DNA from: Magnetospira sp. QH-2
Lineage (GTDB): Bacteria > Pseudomonadota > Alphaproteobacteria > Rhodospirillales > Magnetospiraceae
Length of the DNA stretch: 64,000 nt
Reading direction: 5' to 3'
Assembly: GCF_000968135.1 (NCBI RefSeq)
Contig: NZ_FO538765.1
Location: forward strand, 558,001-622,000
The notes under the pieces were generated by a model. It saw only the letters and a program-made list of their open reading frames with translations. It did not search any database and was not told the DNA's origin. Positions 33,027-41,734 of this stretch are shown here, piece after piece (the stretch's first letter is position 1; every line of letters begins with the position of its first letter). The position numbers and the translations under genes are program-made.

Positions 33027-33788
33027 ATGTCCGATCCACAAAATCCCGCCTCTCCTTCGGAAGCCCTGCGTCTGGCGGTGGTCGTGCCGGTGCATAACGA
33101 GGTGGACAATGTCGCCCCGTTGATTGCCGAGATCCGCGCCGCCCTGGCCGATGGCCCGGCGTTCGAGATCCTTTATGTGGATGACGGCTCCAAGGACGAC
33201 ACCCTGGAAAAGCTGCTGGCCCTGCGCGCCGAGGCGCCGGAACTGCGGGTGCTGCGTCATGTGCAATGCTGTGGCCAGAGCGCCGCCGTGGCCACCGGGG
33301 TCAAGGCCGCCCGGGCGCCGATCATTGCCACCCTGGACGGTGACGGACAGAACGACCCGGCGGACATTCCCAATTTGCTGGCGACCCTGGAAAGCGAGGC
33401 CGAGCCGGATCTGCTGTTGGTGGCGGGATGGCGGGCCAAGCGCAAAGACACGGCGGTCAAACGCTACACCAGCCGCTTCGCCAATGGATTGCGGGCGCGG
33501 CTGTTGAAAGACGATACCCCGGACACCGGCTGCGGATTGAAGGTCTTCACCCGCGCCGCCTTTCTCGACATGCCGCGCTTTGATCATATGCACCGCTTCC
33601 TGCCTGCCTTGATGATCCGGCGCGGCGGACGGGTGACCTCGGTGCAGGTCAATCATCGGCCCCGGGAGCGGGGAGCCTCCAAATACGGCACACTCGACCG
33701 GGCCCTGGTTGGTATTTCCGACCTGTTGGGCGTGATCTGGCTGCAAAAGCGCGGCTCGGTTCCCCAGGTCGAAGAGCCCGACCGTTGA
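33027..33788 (+). CDS. Glycosyltransferase family 2 (dolichyl-phosphate-mannose synthase-like)
   Basis: A 253-aa soluble GT2 enzyme. The GT-A fold begins 'LRLAVVVPVHNEVDNVAPLIAEI', with 'ILYVDDGSKDDTLEKL', the DxD-region 'IIATLDGDGQNDPADIPNLL', and the acceptor-site 'DTPDTGCGLKVFTRAAFLDMPRFDHMHRFLPALM'. There is no C-terminal membrane segment. It probably transfers a sugar from a nucleotide sugar to a polyprenyl phosphate for envelope glycans. It overlaps the following gene by 4 bases, suggesting a joint envelope role. Confidence 0.9.
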   Translation: MSDPQNPASPSEALRLAVVVPVHNEVDNVAPLIAEIRAALADGPAFEILYVDDGSKDDTLEKLLALRAEAPELRVLRHVQCCGQSAAVATGVKAARAPIIATLDGDGQNDPADIPNLLATLESEAEPDLLLVAGWRAKRKDTAVKRYTSRFANGLRARLLKDDTPDTGCGLKVFTRAAFLDMPRFDHMHRFLPALMIRRGGRVTSVQVNHRPRERGASKYGTLDRALVGISDLLGVIWLQKRGSVPQVEEPDR

Positions 33789-34486
33789 CCGGCGCCCCGG
33801 CCTTGTCTCCCCGTATGTTCATCAAAGGCACCGTCGTGTTGCTGACCATGGTCGCTGTGGGCTTCGCCTTGAAGACCCTGGGCACCGACTTCGATGCCGA
33901 CTGGATCGATAACCAGGTGCGGGGACAAGGCCTGGCCGGGGAAGCCCTGTTCGTCGCCGTCGGGTCCGTCGCCGCCGCCATCGGTCTGCCGCGTCAGATG
34001 ATTGCCTTTCTCGGCGGCTATGCCTTTGGCCTGACCGAGGGCACCCTCCTGGCTCTGCTCTCCGTGGTCTTGGGTTGCGCCACCACCTTTACCTATGCCC
34101 GGCTGATGGGGCGCACCTTCATCGCCCGCAAGTTCGGGCGGCGCATCGCGCGGGTGGATGCTTTCCTGGCGGGCAACCCCTTTTCCATGACCCTGCTGAT
34201 CCGGCTGCTGCCGGCGGGGAGTAATCTGGTGACCAATCTGGTGGCCGGAGTGACGTCGGTGGGCGCGCTGCCGTTCATCGCCGGGTCGGCCTTGGGCTAT
34301 ATCCCTCAGACTCTGGTGTTTGCCCTGGCGGGTAGTGGCGTGGACGTGGATCCGGAACTGCGTATCACCCTGAGTGTGGCGCTGTTCCTGGTTTCCGGGC
34401 TGTTGGGGCTGTATCTATACCGGCGATTCCGCCATGGCCGCTCCATCGACGATACCCCCGATCATGCCTTGGATGGTGACGATTGA
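33785..34486 (+). CDS. TVP38/TMEM64 (DedA-like) membrane protein
   Basis: A 233-aa protein with about five or six membrane segments. The VTT/SNARE-associated domain is at residues about 50-190: 'GLPRQMIAFLGGYAFGLTEGTLLALLSVVLGCATTFTYARL', 'LLIRLLPAGSNLVTNLVAGVTSV', 'FIAGSALGYIPQTLVFALAGSG'. DedA-superfamily proteins are thought to move lipids between leaflets. Paired with a polyprenyl-phosphate GT2, it may help flip lipid-linked sugars; this is inferred from coupling only. Confidence 0.85.
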   Translation: MTGAPALSPRMFIKGTVVLLTMVAVGFALKTLGTDFDADWIDNQVRGQGLAGEALFVAVGSVAAAIGLPRQMIAFLGGYAFGLTEGTLLALLSVVLGCATTFTYARLMGRTFIARKFGRRIARVDAFLAGNPFSMTLLIRLLPAGSNLVTNLVAGVTSVGALPFIAGSALGYIPQTLVFALAGSGVDVDPELRITLSVALFLVSGLLGLYLYRRFRHGRSIDDTPDHALDGDD

Positions 34487-34576
34487 GGCTGCTGCGCACC
34501 GGATTCCCATTGATTCCCGCCGGGTTTCAGGGTTAAACGGCCCTTCCAAAAACAATTGGCCCGATCGAGGCACCCC

Positions 34577-35974
34577 ATGGCAGACAATTGGCAACCGGAC
34601 AGCTGGCGCTCCAAGCCGGTGATACAGGTCCCCACCTTCCCCGATGCAGCAAAGCTGGACGAAGTGGAAAACCGCCTGCGCGGCTATCCGCCGCTGGTTT
34701 TTGCCGGGGAAGCGCGGCAACTGAAAAAGTCTTTGGCCGCCGCCGTGGATGGCGAGGCGTTTTTGCTGCAAGGGGGTGACTGCGCCGAGAGCTTTGCCGA
34801 ATTCCATCCCGACAACATCCGCGACACCTTCCGGGTGATGTTGCAGATGGCCGTGGTGCTGACCTTCGGCTCGGCCTGCCCGGTGGTCAAGGTGGGTCGC
34901 ATGGCGGGTCAGTTCGCCAAGCCGCGCTCCTCGGACAATGAAACCCGCGAAGGCATTACCCTGCCCAGCTATCGCGGCGACATGGTCAACGATATGGCCT
35001 TCACCACCGAGGGTCGGGTACCGGACCCGGAACGCATGGTGCAGGCCTACAACCAGGCCGCCGCCACCCAGAACCTGCTGCGGGCTTTCGCCCAGGGTGG
35101 CTATGCCGATCTGCACAAGGTGCATCAATGGAATTTGGATTTCGTCGGCGACAGCCCGTTGGGCGATCGCTATCGGGATCTGGCCTGCCGGTTGGACGAA
35201 ACCCTGGACTTCATGGCTGCCTGCGGCCTGACCGCCCAGACCACGCCACAGATCCGCGAGACCGAGTTCTTCACCTCCCACGAAGCCCTGCTGCTGCAAT
35301 ACGAGCAGGCCATGACCCGTATCGATTCCATCAGCGGCGACTGGTACGACACCTCGGCCCATATGCTGTGGATCGGCGACCGAACCCGGCAGTTGGACGG
35401 CGCCCATGTGGAGTTCCTGCGCGGCGTTGCCAATCCGGTGGGAGTCAAAGCGGGTCCGACCACCAGCCCCGACGATCTGTTGCGGCTGATCGATGTACTG
35501 AACCCGGACAACGAGGCCGGTCGCCTGAGCGTTATCGTGCGCCTGGGCGCCGAAAAGGTCGAGGCCCTGCTGCCGCCGTTATTGCGCGCCGTCAAGCGCG
35601 AGGGGCGCCGGGTGGTCTGGTCCTGTGATCCCATGCATGCCAATACCATCACTTCGGACAGCGGTTACAAGACCCGTCCGGTGGAATCCATCCTGCGCGA
35701 GGTCAAGGGCTTTTTCGCCGCCCATCAGGCCGAGGGCACCCATGCGGGCGGCGTGCATTTCGAGATGACCGGCCAGAACGTAACCGAGTGTGTCGGGGGC
35801 GGCCATCCGGTGACCGATGATGGCCTCGGCGCGCGCTACCACACCCACTGCGACCCGCGTCTCAACGCCGAACAGTCGCTGGAGCTGGCCTTCCTGATTT
35901 CGGAAGTGCTCAAAGATCAGCGGCTGGAACAGCGCAAGGCCGATCGGGCAGCGATAGTGGACGGGGCGGAATAG
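34577..35974 (+). CDS. aroF: Class II DAHP synthase
   Basis: A 465-aa plant-type 3-deoxy-7-phosphoheptulonate synthase, the first step of the shikimate pathway (PEP + erythrose 4-phosphate). It begins [19 protein letters not shown] and has '[35 protein letters not shown]', '[18 protein letters not shown]', '[30 protein letters not shown]' and '[10 protein letters not shown]', with metal ligands (C, H, E, D) intact. The start at 34577 is chosen on family similarity over an ATG seven codons upstream. Class II enzymes differ in feedback control from AroFGH of E. coli. Confidence 0.94.
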   Translation: MADNWQPDSWRSKPVIQVPTFPDAAKLDEVENRLRGYPPLVFAGEARQLKKSLAAAVDGEAFLLQGGDCAESFAEFHPDNIRDTFRVMLQMAVVLTFGSACPVVKVGRMAGQFAKPRSSDNETREGITLPSYRGDMVNDMAFTTEGRVPDPERMVQAYNQAAATQNLLRAFAQGGYADLHKVHQWNLDFVGDSPLGDRYRDLACRLDETLDFMAACGLTAQTTPQIRETEFFTSHEALLLQYEQAMTRIDSISGDWYDTSAHMLWIGDRTRQLDGAHVEFLRGVANPVGVKAGPTTSPDDLLRLIDVLNPDNEAGRLSVIVRLGAEKVEALLPPLLRAVKREGRRVVWSCDPMHANTITSDSGYKTRPVESILREVKGFFAAHQAEGTHAGGVHFEMTGQNVTECVGGGHPVTDDGLGARYHTHCDPRLNAEQSLELAFLISEVLKDQRLEQRKADRAAIVDGAE

Positions 35975-35977
35975 GCG

Positions 35978-38968
35978 TCAGCTCCCGCCGCCGCCATCAC
36001 CGATCAAGGTAAAGGGAGCCCAGAACAGCGGGTGGGCGTAGCTGTGGATTGCCTTGCCGGAGGCGTTCTTGCGGCCCGGGCCGTCGATCAGGGCCATGCG
36101 GGCCTGGCGCAAGGCCTCGGCCCGATCAAGGGTCGGGTTCCGGGCCTGGCGATGGAACAGGTCGGTGGTCAGGAGCCGTGCCGAGGTGGTTTCCACCGGC
36201 CAGTTACTGACCAGCAGGGCCCGGGTCCCGGCATAGAAGAACGCCTGGCCCAGACCGCTGACCGCTTCGGCCCCGGCACCGCCTCCGGCAGCGGTGTTGC
36301 AGGCCGACAAGACCACCCAGTCGGCATCCAGTTTCAGGGTCAGAATTTCTTCCATGGTCAACAGACCGTCGTTGTCCGGCGATTGGTCGCCGCCATTCAG
36401 GCTGCCCGGTGTCAGGGCCAGGGCCGGTTGAGCCAATCCATCCAGGTCGCCGGGCACCAGCCCGTGAGTGGCAAATGCGACCACCCGGTAGTTGGACAGG
36501 TCAGCACCGCGGACGGTTTTCTCGGTGGCCTGTTTGCCCAAAAACAAATCTCTGTCCGGCGTCGCGTCCAAGGTCAGGGCGATGCCACGCACTTCGTCGG
36601 CGGTGTCGGGGAGGCGGGGCAACAGGCCCAAGTTCCGGGCCGCGCCGCTGTCCCGCCGGATCGGGGCGGATCGTAAATTGAGGGGCAGGCCCCGGGTGGC
36701 CAGACCGGCGGTCTTCGTCGATGCTATGGGACCGGCGGCGGCCTGTTGGGCATTGAATAGGGGATCGCCGAACCCGGCAAAGGGACGGCGGCCCTTTTTC
36801 GGTTCCGGCAGGGCGCGCAGGGTCGCCAGGGCCGAAGCCGAGGGAATCACGGTAACCGCATGCTTGCGGGCCAGCCAGGGCACCTGGCGATGATTGGCGA
36901 ACAACAGGCCTTCCTCGGCGGGCAGGGGATCAGCGCCGGTGGGCAGCACGGAGAAGGGCAGCCAGCCCAAGGGTCCGTGGGCGATGACCAATAGGCTTTG
37001 GGCTGATTGCCAACCTTCGGCCACCGGCGCCAAAAGCAGGGAATAAAGATCATGGGCGGCCTGCACATCGAACGGCGGGATATCGCCCAAGGTGGCGGCA
37101 TGGGGCTCCAGCGCCGAGCGGACCAACGCGACCAGATCGCCCATGTCATCGCGCCCGGCCGCGATGGCGGTAAAACGCGCTTCCCCATCCGACGGTTGGG
37201 CCCAGACGAAGGTGCGGCGACGTCCCACGTATGTGGAGATCAAGGCCTCGCCCGGTTTCAACAAGGCGCGGGCCTGTTCCAGGGTCGGAGCCTTGGGATT
37301 GATCAGTGCGGCGTAGTCCGGATAATCGTCTTCGATTTCCTCCATAAGATCGGCGCGGGTCTCTCGCAGATGGTCGATTTCCTTTTTCAGTGACTCCTGG
37401 CCGTCGTCGTCCTGCTGGTCCTTGGGCAGGGATAGAAGATCAGCCAGCAGGGCGTTGAGTGAGGCGGTTTGCAGGCGGGCATCCTGTTCCTGCCGGATCA
37501 GGTCGGCCAATTGTGGATCATTGACCGCCGTCCGGGCCCCTGAGGCGGCCACGGCCTGCTGCACCGATTGCCCCCGGATCCAGTCTGCGAGCTTGAAGAT
37601 CTCCTTGGCGGTATCCTGTTTGTCGGTTTTGCCCGCCTCCAACAGGTCAGCCAGCAATTCCATATAGGCCTCGACCATGCGCACCCGCCAGATCCGGCGG
37701 GTGGTCTCGCTGCTGTCCGCTTGGGCATCCCCCCGCGAACTCGACATCAGCACGGCCAGGCTGTCGGCAAACACCGCCCGCGCGCCTTCCAGGTCTCCCT
37801 GGCGGGCCCGCACGGTCCCCAGCGCCCCCCCCATCTGCGCGGTGCGCGGATGCTTCAGGCCGCTGTTGTTCTTTTCTTTCTCGTACCCGGCTTCCAAAAG
37901 GCGCAGGGCTTCCTCGCCCCGGCCCACTTCCAGCAAGGCCAGGGGGAGGGCCGGGCGACCGGTAGCAAAGCCGATGCCTTTCTTGCCCTTGTCGGCATAA
38001 AGCGCCATCACCCGGTCGAACTCGGCCACGGCTCCGGCCCAGTCCCCCCGCGCCGCCAACAAAAGGGCCAGCGCACGCCGCGCGCCGACGAACCAACGGG
38101 TGGTTTCGCGCATGCCCGAAGCGCCATAGATCTCGAGCGCGCGCCGCATCAGGCCTTCGGCTTCTTGGAGGCGTCCTTGTCCGGTAAGAACCACAGCCAG
38201 TTGCACGGCGATAGAGCCGGTCTGCTCACTCTTGCCAAAGGTCGTTTCGGCCTCTTGCAATAGTTCGCGGCCCAGCACTTCCGCTTCCACGAAACGCTGC
38301 TGCTTATTGAGAATTTGAAGGAGGTTCAGGCGGGATTTCAGATGACTGGCTTTGCTCATTTCGCCGCTCATGCGACCGGTCAACTCGACCAGCTTGCGGG
38401 CTTGTTCTTCGGCCTTGGTCCATTGACCCTTGTCGGAGAAATAGATGATGTCCATCTCGTAGCCGTCACGCCGCATCATCTGTTTCTTGTGCTCGGGTAC
38501 ATGGACATTGGTGACTTTTTCCGTCACCAGACTCTGTCCGCGCCGACGGGCGGATTCCGCGTCATCCAAGTTGCCCAGTCGGGTATGAAGCTTGACCAGA
38601 GCCTTGTAGCTGATCGGCATGGGCGCGATGCCGACGGCCTTTTCCAGGATTTTGATGGCTTTGCGGTAATGCCCTTGAAGCTGTTCGGACGAGGCAAGGC
38701 GGGTGAGGACCAACGCCCGCTTGAGTGGCGGCAATTTGGATTTCTTCAGGTGCTTGGCCGCTTTCTGGTAATGCTTGTAGGCCTCGCTATGCCGCCCCTT
38801 TTTGCGGGCCTTTTCGCCTTGTTTTAAGTAGTACCCCGCGAGAGCTTTTTTATTCGTTGGGGGGCCGTTCTGGGCAATCTGGGGGGCGGATAGACCGTCC
38901 GCGACGGCGGGCATCGGTCCGCCCGCCATGACGATCAGGCAGAGGATCAAGGCAAGGCGGACAAGCAT
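35978..38968 (-). CDS. Secreted TPR-CHAT domain protein (caspase-like)
   Basis: A 996-aa protein with an N-terminal signal peptide (LALILCLIVMAGGPMPAVA), so it is predicted to be exported. Residues about 40-460 are tetratricopeptide-like repeats (GYYLKQGEKARKKGRHSEAYKHYQKA, LQGHYRKAIKILEKAVGIAP, LTGQGRLQEAEGLMRRALEIYG). A helical linker and a C-terminal CHAT domain (about 650-996) follow. The CHAT dyad is intact: H835 in 'VVAFATHGLVPGD' and C890 in 'WVVLSACNTAAGGG', then 'GQAFFYAGTRALLVSNWPVE'. CHAT domains are caspase-fold proteases; in bacteria several are activated by partner proteins to cleave effectors. It is the third gene of an operon with a CHASE2 cyclase and a FecR-like protein, 12 bases after the latter. 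Confidence 0.9.
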   Translation of the reverse strand: MLVRLALILCLIVMAGGPMPAVADGLSAPQIAQNGPPTNKKALAGYYLKQGEKARKKGRHSEAYKHYQKAAKHLKKSKLPPLKRALVLTRLASSEQLQGHYRKAIKILEKAVGIAPMPISYKALVKLHTRLGNLDDAESARRRGQSLVTEKVTNVHVPEHKKQMMRRDGYEMDIIYFSDKGQWTKAEEQARKLVELTGRMSGEMSKASHLKSRLNLLQILNKQQRFVEAEVLGRELLQEAETTFGKSEQTGSIAVQLAVVLTGQGRLQEAEGLMRRALEIYGASGMRETTRWFVGARRALALLLAARGDWAGAVAEFDRVMALYADKGKKGIGFATGRPALPLALLEVGRGEEALRLLEAGYEKEKNNSGLKHPRTAQMGGALGTVRARQGDLEGARAVFADSLAVLMSSSRGDAQADSSETTRRIWRVRMVEAYMELLADLLEAGKTDKQDTAKEIFKLADWIRGQSVQQAVAASGARTAVNDPQLADLIRQEQDARLQTASLNALLADLLSLPKDQQDDDGQESLKKEIDHLRETRADLMEEIEDDYPDYAALINPKAPTLEQARALLKPGEALISTYVGRRRTFVWAQPSDGEARFTAIAAGRDDMGDLVALVRSALEPHAATLGDIPPFDVQAAHDLYSLLLAPVAEGWQSAQSLLVIAHGPLGWLPFSVLPTGADPLPAEEGLLFANHRQVPWLARKHAVTVIPSASALATLRALPEPKKGRRPFAGFGDPLFNAQQAAAGPIASTKTAGLATRGLPLNLRSAPIRRDSGAARNLGLLPRLPDTADEVRGIALTLDATPDRDLFLGKQATEKTVRGADLSNYRVVAFATHGLVPGDLDGLAQPALALTPGSLNGGDQSPDNDGLLTMEEILTLKLDADWVVLSACNTAAGGGAGAEAVSGLGQAFFYAGTRALLVSNWPVETTSARLLTTDLFHRQARNPTLDRAEALRQARMALIDGPGRKNASGKAIHSYAHPLFWAPFTLIGDGGGGS

Positions 38969-38980
38969 GGCGAAACCCTC

Positions 38981-39712
38981 CTAAGGCGATCCGGTGATGC
39001 TGGACAGCAAGGTCAAGGCCTGATTGCCGCAGCCATGATCGGCCATCCAGGCTGCTTGGTGAATGCGGCTCGGCAGATCGCCGGGCAGGCGCTTGAATTC
39101 CACCCGCGCGGCGGACGGGCGGTCTTCGAGCCGCACCAGGTAGCGGGAGCCATCCTTGGATGGCAGCACCGTTTCCGGCCAATCCATTTGCTGATCCCCG
39201 GCAGGCCATGTTACTCGGAGCGCATCGCCCAAGGGGAGTGGCTTCACGCGCAGATTGGCGGCACCATCGGATTTGGGGCGCCATAGTTTGGCCGGTTCCG
39301 ATGGCGGCAGGCAATGACGGCCCGAGCGCTGCACATTGACCGACCACAGGGGGGGGAACAGGTTGGAAGGACCGGAGCGGAAAGTGCCCAAGGCCGCCAT
39401 GTCGGCTTGCTTGCCGCTGACCAGCTTGGACAGGGAGGTGAGCAGCTTGCCATCGCCGCCCTTGATGTCTTTCATCTTGCCGCCGGGTTTGCCGGAAAAG
39501 GGACCGGTAAGAGTGAGCGTCGTACCTTGGTCGGAAATGAGCACCAGCTTGCCGCCATCGGGAACGGTCACCGCCGTTGCCGCGTCGATCATCTGTCCCG
39601 GGGCCAGGGCGGGCAGGCTGGATTCGATGACCACCAACTGCCCCGCGGTCGCCGAGGTGCTCCAAGACAGGATCAGGGCGATCAAGAGTCCAAACAGTCG
39701 GGACATGGTCAT
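38981..39712 (-). CDS. Secreted FecR-like protein
   Basis: A 243-aa protein. A signal peptide (LFGLLIALILSWSTSATA) precedes a FecR-like beta domain (residues about 25-75: GQMIDAATAVTVPDGGKLVLISDQGTTLTLTGPFSG), a proline-rich middle and a second beta-rich half ending in a helical segment. The similarity to FecR (threshold/sensing beta repeats) is by pattern, not proven. The ATG at 39712 overlaps the cyclase stop as ATGA, implying coupled synthesis. It may link the CHASE2 sensor to the CHAT protein in the periplasm. Confidence 0.75.
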   Translation of the reverse strand: MTMSRLFGLLIALILSWSTSATAGQLVVIESSLPALAPGQMIDAATAVTVPDGGKLVLISDQGTTLTLTGPFSGKPGGKMKDIKGGDGKLLTSLSKLVSGKQADMAALGTFRSGPSNLFPPLWSVNVQRSGRHCLPPSEPAKLWRPKSDGAANLRVKPLPLGDALRVTWPAGDQQMDWPETVLPSKDGSRYLVRLEDRPSAARVEFKRLPGDLPSRIHQAAWMADHGCGNQALTLLSSITGSP

Positions 39713-41667
39713 TTTCCTTCCAACACGATGGTCATACCTCGGCCTCCCTCGGCCAGGCGGCGGGCATGATAGGCAATCAGTGTATCATCCGGGTGGCGTT
39801 GGGCAATGTCGGCGAACAATTGCGGTAGGCCATCCTGGTCTTTTTCCATGGCCTGAAAAGCCTCCAGATAGGCGGCGACGGCGGGCGCGGCGGCCTGTTC
39901 GATGGTCAGGGGTTCATGGACCATCAGGCCCTGGGTCTTGCCTTTCAACACCACCGATCCGATGGGCCGGAACACCAGGTCTCGGCATTGCACCCGGGTG
40001 GTCTCCGCGACGCAGATCCGGGTGCCGAAATACTTGTTGGCCCCTTCCAGACGGGCCGCCGTGTTGATGGTATCCCCATGGGCGGTGTAGTCGAAGAATA
40101 CCTCGCCGCCGAAGTTGCCGACCAGGGCCGAGCCGGTATTGATGCCGATGCGCGTGTGGCCAAAGGGAATCCCCTGGTCCTGCTGCCGTTGGGCGAAGGA
40201 CTCGGCAAAGGCCTGCATGGCCAAGGCGCAGTCCACGGCCCGTTGCGCATGGTCCGGCTGGTCCAGGGGAGCCCCGAACAGCACGCTGACCGCATCACCG
40301 ATGATCTTGTCGATGGTACCGCCATGGTCGGTGGCAATGCGGCACATGCGGTCCAGATAGCTGTTGAGCAGGGGCACCACCTCGCCGGGCTGGCGCTGCT
40401 CGATCATGCTGGTGAAGCCGGCCAGGTCGGTGAACAGGCTGGTGATCTCCCTGCGTTCCCCTCCCAGGGCCAGCTTTGTCGGATCGGCCACCAGCTCTTT
40501 GACCACCGCCGGGTCCACATAGCGGGAAAAGGCTCCCTCGACGAACATCTTCTGCTTTCGCATCCGGTCGGCCATGAAGGCCAGGGTCACGCCAAAGGCC
40601 AACACATAGGCCGCCGAAGGGCCGATGAGGGGCAGTTGCCATTGCAGCGTGGCATAAAGGGCGAACAGGATAACCCACCCGGTTGCCAGGGCGGCCAAAC
40701 CCCCCAGGACCTTTGGCGCCATGCTCCAGGACGGCCGGGCCAACAGCAGGCCCAATAGGGCACCGAGGGCAATCACCATCCATGCGGCCCAGTCCTCGCG
40801 GCCCGTGGGGCGGCTGCCGTCCAAGACCTGTGCGAGTGCATGGGCATGGATGGCCACGCCGGGCACATCTCCGGGGCCGTCACGGAAACCGGAAAAGGGC
40901 GTGCGGTGGCGATCTTCGAACGGCAGATCGACACCGATCAGCACGATTTTGCCCTCGATCCAGTCGGCGGGCAGAAAGCCCATGGCATGGGCCGGAAAGC
41001 GCTTGAAGGCGGGCTGGTCGGGGCCGGGTGGCTGGCGCCAGACCATGGGCTGGACGGTCTTCGGCGGCGTGGTGCCTTGGCTGGCCGCCAGGGCGGCGAC
41101 GAAGCCGGGAACCCAGGTGCCATTGCGTTCGCCGCCGGGATAGACCCAGCGCACCGCCCCGTCCACCCGGTCGCGCATCAGGTTGACCAGCGCCCTATGG
41201 TCCTTTGAAAGAAACTCATCCAAGTAGGCGGCTTGCTGGGCCGTGAGTTGATCCTGTTCCGTCGCATAGGCCGCAATGAATGGCATTTGGAGGTTGGCAA
41301 CCACCCTTCGCAGTACGGAGTCCTTGGCCGACTCGGTGGGCTGATCGAGCAGGATATCCAGACCCACCGCGGCCGCCCCCTTGTCCTGCAAGGTGGTCAA
41401 GAGGTCCGCCAGGAATCCCCGGTCAACGGGGGACCGGTAGGGAAAGCGGGCCAGGGTCTCTTCGGTGAGGGTGGCCAGAATGATCCGCTCGTGAGGCGGC
41501 AACGACGGGGCCAGGGTGGCAACCCGCAAATCCGCCAAGCGGTTTTCCAAGGCTGCCAAGAGCGGCACGTAGCGGGGCAGGGCCCAGCCCGCCAATGCGG
41601 CGGGGAGCACGATGACAATCAGCAAAATGGCTGACAGCCATCGTTGCCGAGAAGATTTTGAGGCCAT
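39709..41667 (-). CDS. CHASE2-domain adenylate/guanylate cyclase
   Basis: A 652-aa membrane cyclase. After an N-terminal membrane helix (ILLIVIVLPAALAGWAL) comes a periplasmic CHASE2 sensor domain (about 35-300: DLRVATLAPSLPPHERIILATLTEETL, GAAAVGLDILLDQP, GKIVLIGVDLPFEDRHRTPFSG). Three membrane helices (about 310-390) follow. The class III cyclase domain has metal Asp residues in 'ITSLFTDLAGFTSMIE' and 'IIGDAVSVLFGAP', and 'FFDYTAHGDTINTAARLEGANKYFGTRICVAE'. A short helical C-terminus of about 60 residues follows. It makes cAMP (or cGMP) in response to an external signal. First gene of the CHASE2-FecR-CHAT operon. Confidence 0.93.
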   Translation of the reverse strand: MASKSSRQRWLSAILLIVIVLPAALAGWALPRYVPLLAALENRLADLRVATLAPSLPPHERIILATLTEETLARFPYRSPVDRGFLADLLTTLQDKGAAAVGLDILLDQPTESAKDSVLRRVVANLQMPFIAAYATEQDQLTAQQAAYLDEFLSKDHRALVNLMRDRVDGAVRWVYPGGERNGTWVPGFVAALAASQGTTPPKTVQPMVWRQPPGPDQPAFKRFPAHAMGFLPADWIEGKIVLIGVDLPFEDRHRTPFSGFRDGPGDVPGVAIHAHALAQVLDGSRPTGREDWAAWMVIALGALLGLLLARPSWSMAPKVLGGLAALATGWVILFALYATLQWQLPLIGPSAAYVLAFGVTLAFMADRMRKQKMFVEGAFSRYVDPAVVKELVADPTKLALGGERREITSLFTDLAGFTSMIEQRQPGEVVPLLNSYLDRMCRIATDHGGTIDKIIGDAVSVLFGAPLDQPDHAQRAVDCALAMQAFAESFAQRQQDQGIPFGHTRIGINTGSALVGNFGGEVFFDYTAHGDTINTAARLEGANKYFGTRICVAETTRVQCRDLVFRPIGSVVLKGKTQGLMVHEPLTIEQAAAPAVAAYLEAFQAMEKDQDGLPQLFADIAQRHPDDTLIAYHARRLAEGGRGMTIVLEGK

Positions 41668-41734
41668 TCTCTCTACCCCTCTTGCACGTTCGATCAGGAT
41701 AGGTCATCTAATCGGCAGCGAGCGAGGAAAATTC

